A stretch of DNA of 5,247 nt from Shewanellaceae bacterium (GTDB lineage Bacteria > Pseudomonadota > Gammaproteobacteria > Enterobacterales > Shewanellaceae), in NCBI GenBank assembly GCA_016779685.1, contig JADHND010000122.1, positions 1 through 5,247 of the forward strand. Reading direction: 5' to 3'. Both the position numbers and the translations under genes were made by a program. Below, piece after piece: positions 1 to 5,247 of the stretch (position 1 is the first letter of the stretch; each line of letters starts with the position of its first letter). The notes beneath the pieces are model-generated. The model searched no databases, was not told the origin of the DNA, and saw nothing but the letters and a program-made list of their open reading frames with translations.

Positions 1-3
1 ATC

Positions 4-1734
4 ATGTCTCAGATTTCCTTCGCAAGCAACCAAACTAAGACACCATCTTTGATGCAGCCAGTTATAACAAAACAACAATTTTTGAGTGCTGCTCCCATGC
101 GTGTTCAAGAAGTTATGAATCTAAGCCCTCATCATTGGACAACATTTTCATACCCAATTTTTGCTTTCTCCACTCGAGAGTTTTGGTATAAAGTCACACT
201 ATTAGGTTCTCAAATAAAATCACCGGCTGTCTTTTTAGAAATTGAAAACCTTAAACAAAAACAAATAGACGTTTTTGAAATTAGAGACCAGCAACCTTCT
301 CGATTGCAAGCTAATATTGCGCTCCCCTCCAGCCAATTGTACGAAATATCAAACAAACCATCTCAGCCCCATATTTTTCTTATTAAAATGATTCACATAC
401 CTGATTTATCCTTCAAAATAAATCTTTGGGAACAGACTAAATTAATTCCACATATTCAAAAAAAGAGTCTGTTTCAAGGTTTACAATTTGGGATGATACT
501 CGCCTTAAGTTGTTTTAGTCTCTTTATGGCACTGGCCAGCAAATCATTTAGTTTTGGTTTTTTTTGTAGCTTATGCTTAACACTTGCCGCACTGATTGCC
601 AGTGTATATGGCTATATTCCTAACGGATTTTGTATAGGTCGTTTTCATATCAACATAATGCTCCTACTAGGTATCTTTTTATTAAAAATTTTAACCTACT
701 TTACGCAACAAGTCCTGTATATTCATAAACAACGCTTTGAAATTATTCAAAATATAGCACGCACACGTTGGTTGGTTTTATGCTTATGTATTCTCTATCC
801 ATTCCATATTTTTATTCCATCTATTTTCTTTTTTATCTATTTTAGCGTCATTTGCTTGATGCTATGTCGCATTGGATTTCAGTGTTCGTCTGCTATAAAA
901 ACAAAATTGTTAGCTAAATTTTACTTAATTAGTTGGGTACCGTTAGCTATCAGCCTCATGATAATTTCAAGCCAATTATTTTTTACCCCTTGGTTTCTCG
1001 ACAACATCTATAGTATTTTATTTCTAGGCTTAATTTTACAAGTGATTACTTTTACAGCTTTACTTGCAGAGCGGCAGCATTTGGAAAGAGTTGAAAATGA
1101 GCAGCATCAACGTGAAAAGTTACAATGCGCTTTTAAAAAATTACAAGAAGCTCACACCCAATTAGAAGAACTTAATACCATTGATAGCTTAACCGGCAGT
1201 AAAAACAAACTCGCATTTGAAGATTACATTACCAATGAAGCTGAACTTAGTCGCCTACTCAGGCAACCATTAAGCATCATTATGCTCGATCTCGACCATT
1301 TTAAAAATATAAATGATCAATTCGGACATCTTGCCGGCGACTATGCCCTGAAAGAAGTTGTCAAAATCATTCAGACAAACTTAAAACGTCCCAAGGATTT
1401 TTTGGCGAGATTTGGGGGAGAAGAGTTGTCCATTGCTCTGCCAAATACCGATGAGGATAGCGGCCACTTTATCGCAACAAACATCTGCAATGCCATCGCT
1501 CAGATGAATCTCAATTGGGAAGGCAACACCATCCCACTCACTGCCAGCCTGGGCATCTGCTCAGCAATATTAAGCGGTAAAAATGATGTCTTTCATTTGG
1601 TTCAATTGGCAGATAATGCAATGTATCAGGCAAAATTTTCTGGACGTAACCAAGTGAAAACGATACCCTTTGACGTGATTTTACTTAATCAACCTTTGTC
1701 CTGCTATCAAATCGGAGATGTCACATGCAATTAA
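4..1734 (+). CDS. 7TM-DISM membrane diguanylate cyclase (GGDEF), 5' end possibly incomplete
   Basis: Predicted inner-membrane enzyme making cyclic di-GMP from two GTP. Residues about 22-145 look like a periplasmic 7TMR-DISMED2 sensor domain. Residues about 155-355 hold about seven hydrophobic helices typical of the DISM 7TM module, starting with LFQGLQFGMILALSCFSLF. Residues 355-392 form a charged coiled-coil linker, followed by a GGDEF domain (about 393-553). Visible cyclase motifs are DSLTGSKNKLAF (394-405), metal-site D429 in IIMLDLDHFK, N437 and D446 in the substrate region, GGEEL at 471-475, and ADNAMYQAKFSGRNQV at the end. An RxxD inhibitory site (R462, D465) sits at the standard spacing, so product inhibition is expected. 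No EAL domain is present. No signal peptide is seen although the sensor should be periplasmic. The frame is open to base 1 and no ribosome binding site is visible, so the ATG at 4 may be internal. The gene overlaps hemB by 10 bases. The class is confident; the ligand sensed is unknown. Confidence 0.9.
   Translation: MSQISFASNQTKTPSLMQPVITKQQFLSAAPMRVQEVMNLSPHHWTTFSYPIFAFSTREFWYKVTLLGSQIKSPAVFLEIENLKQKQIDVFEIRDQQPSRLQANIALPSSQLYEISNKPSQPHIFLIKMIHIPDLSFKINLWEQTKLIPHIQKKSLFQGLQFGMILALSCFSLFMALASKSFSFGFFCSLCLTLAALIASVYGYIPNGFCIGRFHINIMLLLGIFLLKILTYFTQQVLYIHKQRFEIIQNIARTRWLVLCLCILYPFHIFIPSIFFFIYFSVICLMLCRIGFQCSSAIKTKLLAKFYLISWVPLAISLMIISSQLFFTPWFLDNIYSILFLGLILQVITFTALLAERQHLERVENEQHQREKLQCAFKKLQEAHTQLEELNTIDSLTGSKNKLAFEDYITNEAELSRLLRQPLSIIMLDLDHFKNINDQFGHLAGDYALKEVVKIIQTNLKRPKDFLARFGGEELSIALPNTDEDSGHFIATNICNAIAQMNLNWEGNTIPLTASLGICSAILSGKNDVFHLVQLADNAMYQAKFSGRNQVKTIPFDVILLNQPLSCYQIGDVTCN
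1714..1717 (+). promoter_or_regulatory. Ribosome binding site of hemB inside the cyclase gene
   Basis: GGAG ends seven bases before the hemB ATG at 1725. It lies wholly inside the final codons of the upstream cyclase gene. This supports the 1725 start and makes translational coupling likely, since ribosomes finishing the cyclase stop at 1734, just past the hemB start. I saw no convincing promoter close upstream. Confidence 0.7.
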
Positions 1735-2735
1735 ACGCTGGTTCTTTTCCTAATCGACGGTTACGTCGATTACGCACACACTCATTCAGTCGCGCTCTAA
1801 CTGCAGAAAATCGACTCCATGTCAGCGATTTAATCTATCCAATGTTTGTGATGGAAGGCCACCAGCAACAAGAACCTATTCCCTCGATGCCATTCCAATA
1901 TCGCTATAGTCTGGATATGCTGCTAGAGGCGCTCCAAGAGGTGACCGCTCTCAATATTCCTGCGATAGCATTATTCCCTGTTATTTCAAAACATAAAAAA
2001 ACAGCCGATGCAAGCGAATCATACAATGCTGAAGGCCTTATCCAAACCGCAATTAAAAGCATCAAACAAGCATTCCCAAATCTGGGTTTAATAACCGATA
2101 TTGCCTTGGATCCATACACCTCGCATGGTCAAGATGGCATACTTGATAAAAATGGCTGTATTTTAAACGATGCAACCAATGAAATTTTAATTCAACAAGC
2201 CTTAAGTCATGCGCAAGCAGGTACCGACATTATCGCACCTTCAGATATGATGGATGGTCGAATTCAAGCCATTCGCCAGGCACTGGAACTGCATGGATTT
2301 CATCATACACAGATAATGTCATATGCTGCAAAATATGCCTCTAACTTCTATGGTCCTTTTAGAGATGCCGTCGGTTCAAAACAACAGCTAAAAGGCGCCT
2401 CTAAAGCCAGTTATCAGATGGATCCTAGTAACAGTGACGAAGCGCTGCATGAAGTGTCTCTAGACATACAGGAAGGCGCTGATATGGTTATTATTAAACC
2501 AGGGATGCCTTATTTAGATGTACTCTATCGAGTCAAAAAAACACTTGCGGTTCCAACATTTGCGTACCAAGTCAGCGGCGAATATGCGATGCAACAAGCA
2601 GCCTTTGCGCAAGGCTGGCTCGAACCCAAAAGCACTATACTCGAATCATTATTATGCTTTAAGCGAGCTGGAGCTGATGGTATCTTAACATATCATGCCA
2701 AACAGGCCGCGACTTGGCTCAATGACGACGACTAG
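1725..2735 (+). CDS. hemB: Delta-aminolevulinic acid dehydratase (porphobilinogen synthase)
   Basis: Cytoplasmic enzyme that condenses two 5-aminolevulinate molecules into porphobilinogen, an early step common to haem and other tetrapyrroles. Its 336 residues match the family's usual length. Visible hallmarks are the arginine-rich start RRLRRLRTHSFSR (11-23), the two active-site lysines K203 (SYAAKYASNFYGPFRDA) and K258 (MVIIKPGMPYLDV), and YQVSGEY (281-287). The metal region reads DIALDPYTSHGQDG (125-138). Where zinc enzymes have three cysteines, this one has A127, D129 and D137, the pattern of the Pseudomonas-type zinc-independent enzymes. E243 in DEALHEV falls where the allosteric magnesium ligand lies in that group. 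Magnesium dependence is therefore inferred. The start is supported by GGAG seven bases upstream and by the full-length N-terminal arm. The gene overlaps the diguanylate cyclase by 10 bases and is followed by a hairpin. Nothing suggests damage or transfer. Confidence 0.97.
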   Translation: MQLNAGSFPNRRLRRLRTHSFSRALTAENRLHVSDLIYPMFVMEGHQQQEPIPSMPFQYRYSLDMLLEALQEVTALNIPAIALFPVISKHKKTADASESYNAEGLIQTAIKSIKQAFPNLGLITDIALDPYTSHGQDGILDKNGCILNDATNEILIQQALSHAQAGTDIIAPSDMMDGRIQAIRQALELHGFHHTQIMSYAAKYASNFYGPFRDAVGSKQQLKGASKASYQMDPSNSDEALHEVSLDIQEGADMVIIKPGMPYLDVLYRVKKTLAVPTFAYQVSGEYAMQQAAFAQGWLEPKSTILESLLCFKRAGADGILTYHAKQAATWLNDDD

Positions 2736-2744
2736 CTCTATTTT

Positions 2745-2779
2745 TAAGCTAAGCTGCTCTGATTGAGCTGCTTAGCTTA
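2745..2779 (+). terminator. Strong hairpin after hemB, terminator-like but without a U-tract
   Basis: AAGCTAAGCTGCTC (2746-2759) pairs with GAGCTGCTTAGCTT (2765-2778) around a five-base loop, 13 of 14 positions paired with a single T/T mismatch; T2745 and A2779 add one more pair. It begins 10 bases after the hemB stop. The following sequence is ATCCGGAAAAAT, not a run of T, and the T-run at 2741-2745 is on the wrong side for + strand termination. It may mark the end of the cyclase-hemB message by protecting the 3' end, or act with Rho. Factor-independent termination is not established. Confidence 0.5.
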
Positions 2780-2805
2780 TCCGGAAAAATCCTTCATATT
2801 GTGCT

Positions 2806-2833
2806 TTGGCAATTGATGCGTCAATGATATTAT
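2806..2833 (+). promoter_or_regulatory. Predicted sigma70-type promoter of nhaD
   Basis: The -35 box TTGGCA (2806-2811) and the -10 box TATTAT (2828-2833) each match the consensus at five of six positions, with a 16-base spacer. Transcription would start near 2840, giving a leader of about 30 bases before the nhaD ATG. The position, between the post-hemB hairpin and nhaD, fits a separate transcription unit. A+T-rich flanks make a chance match possible. Confidence 0.55.
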
Positions 2834-2870
2834 ATAACAAATACTTAGAATTATTTATCATATAATAAAC

Positions 2871-4316
2871 ATGCTTAAACTATATTTAACCTCAAATCAT
2901 CTCAAACCTTTTCTACTCCTTCTACTAAGCTTTACGCCTTCATGTTTTGCAAAGGGACTCGAACAACCGATTGATCTAACGCATTCTTTGCTTGGCTGGA
3001 TTGCTTTGGCTGTTTTCATTTTATCGTATGTGTTTGTTATAGCAGAAGATTACTTTCATTTGCGTAAATCAAAACCTGTTCTGATGGCAGCAGGCTTGAT
3101 CTGGCTCATGATAGGCTTTTATTACAACAGCATCCATCAAGCACACATTGCAGAGGCAGCTTTTAATCACCACCTGCTCGAGTATGCTCAACTACTGTTG
3201 TTTTTACTGGTCGCCATGGCATACATCAATGCTATGGAAGAACGTCTTGTTTTTGACTATTTACGCGTATCCATGATCCAGAAAAAGCTCAATTTACGTA
3301 ATTTGTTTTGGATTACTGGCATTTTGGCCTTCATCATTTCATCTTTTGCCAACAATCTAACGACGGCCATGCTCATGTGCGCAATCGTGCTTAAAATGGC
3401 ACCAACGAATAAGCGATTTATTAACTTATCCTGTATTAATATCGTCGTAGCTTCCAATGCAGGTGGCGCATTTAGTCCGTTTGGGGATATCACCACACTC
3501 ATGATTTGGCAAGCTGGCTTGGTCGAATTTTCTCAATTTTGGGCTCTATTTATACCTGCTGTTGTTAATTTTATCATTCCCGCTCTTATTTTTAGCTGGA
3601 TGATTCCGCCCATTCCAGCTGGCCAAGTTGAGCAGACACCCGTGCAACTTAAACGAGGCGCTAAAAGAATTGTCTGCCTGTTCGGTTTAACCATTGGAAC
3701 AGCAGTTGCTTGCCATAACTTTGCGGGATTGCCCGCAGTGCTGGGGATGATGATGGGATTGGCATACTTGAAGTTTTTTGGATTTTTTCTACGAAAAAGC
3801 TTACCCAGATCTTTATATTTAAAACGTCAAATCGCCCAGCAACAAAAAGACAAAGCCGCACTTGAACAATTAGGCACCATTGTACCGTTCGACGTGTTTG
3901 ATAAAATTGCTCGCGCCGAATGGGATACACTGCTGTTTTTTTATGGTGTAGTTATGTGCGTAGGTGGTCTTAACTTTTTAGGCTATCTCAGCCTGTTTTC
4001 AGAACAACTTTACCAACAATGGAATCCGACATACGCCAACATTGTAGTCGGCGTCATGTCAGCTATAGTAGACAACATTCCTGTCATGTTTGCTGTCATC
4101 AACATGCATCCAGACATGGATCTTCAGCAATGGCTACTGGTCACGATGACGGCTGGTGTTGGGGGCAGCTTGCTCTCAGTAGGATCTGCTGCTGGTGTTG
4201 CTCTAATGGGGCAAACTCGAGGAGTTTATTCATTTATGAGCCATTTGAAGTGGTCGTGGGTTATTGCCATAGGCTATGTCGCCTCTATCGCTGTTCATTT
4301 GTGGCTCAACTCCTAA
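2871..4316 (+). CDS. nhaD: NhaD-family Na+/H+ antiporter
   Basis: Inner-membrane antiporter expected to expel Na+ (possibly Li+) in exchange for protons, for sodium and alkaline-pH tolerance. The 481-residue length fits the NhaD family of the ion transporter superfamily. Residues 1-27 look like a cleavable signal peptide ending SCFA before KG, a feature known for NhaD proteins. About a dozen hydrophobic segments follow. Conserved polar stretches include SSFANNLTTAML (157-168), SNAGGAFSPFGDITTLMIW (195-213, with D206, T208, T209), MSAIVDNIPVMFA (396-408, with D401 and N402) and GGSLLSVGSAAG (431-442). These resemble residues implicated in transport in Vibrio NhaD. A charged cytoplasmic loop lies at about 308-350 and ends in KIARAEWDTLLFFYGV. 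The signal peptide supports the ATG at 2871, but no Shine-Dalgarno sequence precedes it. It sits downstream of its own predicted promoter and seems functionally unrelated to hemB. Family assignment is strong; the transported ion is inferred. Confidence 0.92.
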   Translation: MLKLYLTSNHLKPFLLLLLSFTPSCFAKGLEQPIDLTHSLLGWIALAVFILSYVFVIAEDYFHLRKSKPVLMAAGLIWLMIGFYYNSIHQAHIAEAAFNHHLLEYAQLLLFLLVAMAYINAMEERLVFDYLRVSMIQKKLNLRNLFWITGILAFIISSFANNLTTAMLMCAIVLKMAPTNKRFINLSCINIVVASNAGGAFSPFGDITTLMIWQAGLVEFSQFWALFIPAVVNFIIPALIFSWMIPPIPAGQVEQTPVQLKRGAKRIVCLFGLTIGTAVACHNFAGLPAVLGMMMGLAYLKFFGFFLRKSLPRSLYLKRQIAQQQKDKAALEQLGTIVPFDVFDKIARAEWDTLLFFYGVVMCVGGLNFLGYLSLFSEQLYQQWNPTYANIVVGVMSAIVDNIPVMFAVINMHPDMDLQQWLLVTMTAGVGGSLLSVGSAAGVALMGQTRGVYSFMSHLKWSWVIAIGYVASIAVHLWLNS

Positions 4317-4324
4317 TGAAATTG

Positions 4325-4345
4325 CCCTTCTCTCGATACGAAGGG
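4325..4345 (+). repeat. Small inverted repeat just after nhaD
   Basis: CCCTTC (4325-4330) pairs perfectly with GAAGGG (4340-4345) around a nine-base loop; G4324 and T4346 could add a wobble pair. It starts nine bases after the nhaD stop, so it may be a 3'-end structure of that message. No T-run follows, so it is not a good intrinsic terminator. Confidence 0.4.
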
Positions 4346-4354
4346 TGGTGCTGA

Positions 4355-4379
4355 TGCATTCCCACAAAAGGGGTATGCA
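4355..4379 (+). repeat. Inverted repeat TGCATTCCC / GGGTATGCA
   Basis: TGCATTCCC (4355-4363) and GGGTATGCA (4371-4379) are complementary at eight of nine positions, with a T/T mismatch in the middle, around a seven-base spacer ACAAAAG. The right arm overlaps the first copy of the 18-base direct repeat. It could be an RNA hairpin or a dyad operator; nothing in the sequence decides which. Confidence 0.45.
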
Positions 4380-4384
4380 AAATA
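4367..4384 (+). repeat. Direct repeat copy 1 (partner at 4505-4522)
   Basis: AAAGGGGTATGCAAAATA matches AAAGAGGTATGCAATATA at 4505-4522 in 16 of 18 positions. Here the ATG opens only a five-codon frame (MQNKT then stop), whereas in the second copy the equivalent ATG is the predicted start of the lipoprotein. The two copies are 138 bases apart. Confidence 0.5.
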
Positions 4385-4391
4385 AGACCTA

Positions 4392-4429
4392 AGACTTTGA
4401 ATTAATATTAAATTTTTATTTCAAAGTCT
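4392..4429 (+). repeat. 10-bp perfect inverted repeat between nhaD and the lipoprotein gene
   Basis: AGACTTTGAA (4392-4401) pairs perfectly with TTCAAAGTCT (4420-4429) around an 18-base A+T-rich loop, which itself begins with the palindrome TTAATATTAA (4402-4411). The sequence after it (CTTATCATG) has no U-tract. It is the most stable structure in this gap and could end the nhaD message or be a protein binding site. I could not pick a convincing promoter for the next gene in this A+T-rich gap. Confidence 0.45.
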
Positions 4430-4487
4430 CTTATCATGTACTCAAATACCTATATCAAATAGGATGTTTTTTCTCATTAAAGTTATC

Positions 4488-4512
4488 ACCTCTTCACACG
4501 ATATAAAGAGGT
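4488..4512 (+). promoter_or_regulatory. Hairpin burying the putative ribosome binding site of the lipoprotein gene
   Basis: ACCTCTT (4488-4494) is a perfect 7-bp complement of AAGAGGT (4506-4512), with an 11-base loop CACACGATATA. The right arm contains the only Shine-Dalgarno-like sequence (GAGG, 4508-4511) and ends on the base before the ATG at 4513. In RNA this would hide the ribosome binding site. The sequence shows the pairing; a role as a translational switch is inference. Confidence 0.45.
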
Positions 4513-4522
4513 ATGCAATATA
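4505..4522 (+). repeat. Direct repeat copy 2 (partner at 4367-4384)
   Basis: AAAGAGGTATGCAATATA spans the Shine-Dalgarno-like sequence and the first codons of the lipoprotein gene, and matches copy 1 at 16 of 18 positions. Like copy 1, it overlaps the right arm of an inverted repeat. Confidence 0.5.
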
Positions 4523-5247
4523 TTAAATCCTTATTACAAAATAGTTATCTTCTGCGACTACTACTTGTAAACGCTCTATTTGGGTGTGGCCAGCTTTCGC
4601 AATCAAATCCAACTTCAGAACCGCAGCCACCCTTTTATCTGAGTCAATGTCCAGTCGTCCATCATATGCCTTCTACTATCCATCATTTATTAATTACTGA
4701 AATTGGGGAACCTCAACCGGGCTATCAAGATTGGATAGAAATTTACAATGCTTCTTCCGAGCCACTATTGCTCAGTGAATACACTTTGAGAACGCAATAT
4801 CAAAGTCAATATGGAGAAAAACAAAATAGTTTGACCGATTTTGTTTTTCCCAACAAATGGCTTGAACCCTACTCATATTATGTTGTCTTTGCTACCCATA
4901 GTACCGATAGAAATCATTGGTCAAACGATTTGACTACGGATTATTTGACTAAGATACAACAAGACAACACGATGTATACTCTGAGTTTACAAAAAACACG
5001 TGGTTCAGTTGAATTATTGCGTAACGATCAAACGGTCGACTTTGTCCGTTACGGCGCGAACTTCGAAGCACCTAAGACCGCACTTCATTGGCAAGGAGGT
5101 TCTGCACCTGCGCTTGGGCACCCCTTACGCTTTTCTTCTCTCATGCGCAAGTATCCTTATGAGGACACACAAAGCTCTTATGATTGGGTTGTTAGTAGCT
5201 TTGCAACCAAAGGCGGGATAAACGACATAGACCCTTACGACTTAGCT
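4513..5247 (+). CDS. Lamin-tail-domain lipoprotein, 3' end outside the window
   Basis: Open frame of 245 codons running off the right edge without a stop. Residues 1-24 form a lipoprotein signal peptide (LLRLLLVNALFG, then C25; lipobox LFGC). The mature protein should be lipid-anchored, with G at +2 rather than the inner-membrane Asp signal, so outer-membrane sorting is likely. A short polar linker with a second cysteine (C46) precedes a lamin-tail-like beta domain at about 58-240. This has the classic opening LLITEIGEPQPGYQDWIEIYN (59-79), VELLRNDQTVDFVRYG in the middle, and the closing pattern SSLMRK...DTQSSYDWVVSS...GGIND. Bacterial proteins with this domain are mostly extracytoplasmic; the function here is unknown. 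Further domains could follow beyond the edge. The ATG at 4513 is the earliest possible, since an in-frame TAA lies at 4504-4506. Its Shine-Dalgarno-like GAGG is only one base away, unusually close. An ATT at 4522 would be better spaced but is a rare start. Confidence 0.85.
   Translation, partial: MQYIKSLLQNSYLLRLLLVNALFGCGQLSQSNPTSEPQPPFYLSQCPVVHHMPSTIHHLLITEIGEPQPGYQDWIEIYNASSEPLLLSEYTLRTQYQSQYGEKQNSLTDFVFPNKWLEPYSYYVVFATHSTDRNHWSNDLTTDYLTKIQQDNTMYTLSLQKTRGSVELLRNDQTVDFVRYGANFEAPKTALHWQGGSAPALGHPLRFSSLMRKYPYEDTQSSYDWVVSSFATKGGINDIDPYDLA

Noticed and set aside
1670..1710. TTGACG at 1670-1675 as a promoter -35 box for hemB
   Set aside because: No acceptable -10 box lies 15-19 bases downstream; the nearest candidate, TATCAA at 1705, is far too distant.
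1904..2119. 71-codon open frame on the - strand
   Set aside because: It lies wholly inside hemB, whose motifs are unmistakable on the other strand, and the translation shows no recognisable domain.
3257..3502. 81-codon open frame on the - strand
   Set aside because: It is antisense to conserved NhaD membrane segments, with no family resemblance.
3661..3930. 89-codon open frame on the - strand
   Set aside because: It is antisense to nhaD, with no recognisable motif.
4019..4354. 111-codon open frame on the + strand over the end of nhaD
   Set aside because: It is out of frame with the conserved NhaD C-terminus and has the odd Cys/His/Arg-rich composition of a shifted frame.
4316..4354. 12-codon frame MKLPFSRYEGWC whose ATG overlaps the nhaD stop (TAATG)
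   Set aside because: The stop-start overlap is suggestive of coupling, but the peptide is tiny, has no ribosome binding site of its own and contains a hairpin; a chance frame is more likely.
4402..4411. Palindrome TTAATATTAA as an independent operator
   Set aside because: Short A/T palindromes are common in such A+T-rich spacers; it is noted only as part of the larger hairpin loop.
5000..5221. 73-codon open frame on the + strand
   Set aside because: It is a shifted frame within the lamin-tail lipoprotein, whose own frame carries the conserved domain pattern.

Overview
The window is A+T-rich bacterial chromosomal DNA. It most resembles a low-GC gammaproteobacterium, possibly Legionella-like. 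That placement is inferred from base composition, a HemB of the non-zinc (aspartate) type, an NhaD-family antiporter and a 7TM-DISM diguanylate cyclase. No marker in the window settles the genus. Four genes, all on the + strand, fill nearly all of it. I see no tRNA, rRNA, CRISPR array, insertion sequence or prophage gene.

Left part (1-2735): a membrane diguanylate cyclase has a periplasmic DISM-type sensor, seven membrane helices, a coiled-coil linker and a GGDEF domain with both active site and inhibitory site. Its last 10 bases overlap the start of hemB (porphobilinogen synthase), whose ribosome binding site lies inside the cyclase gene. The two are almost certainly on one transcript and probably translationally coupled, which puts c-di-GMP signalling next to haem synthesis. 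The reading frame of the cyclase is open at the left edge and no signal peptide is visible, so its true start probably lies outside the window.

Middle (2736-4316): a strong hairpin without a U-tract follows hemB. A good sigma70-like promoter (TTGGCA, 16 bases, TATTAT) then precedes nhaD, a Na+/H+ antiporter of 481 residues with a probable cleavable signal peptide.

Right part (4317-5247): a 196-base gap is unusually rich in inverted repeats (four) and holds one copy of an imperfect 18-base direct repeat, the second copy of which spans the next start codon. The last gene, cut by the right edge, encodes a lipoprotein with a lamin-tail domain. Its Shine-Dalgarno-like sequence abuts the ATG and is buried in a perfect 7-bp hairpin.

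The first three genes are recognisable conserved families. The least explained material is the 4317-4522 leader region and the lipoprotein it precedes. I found nothing that I can honestly call a new multi-gene system.
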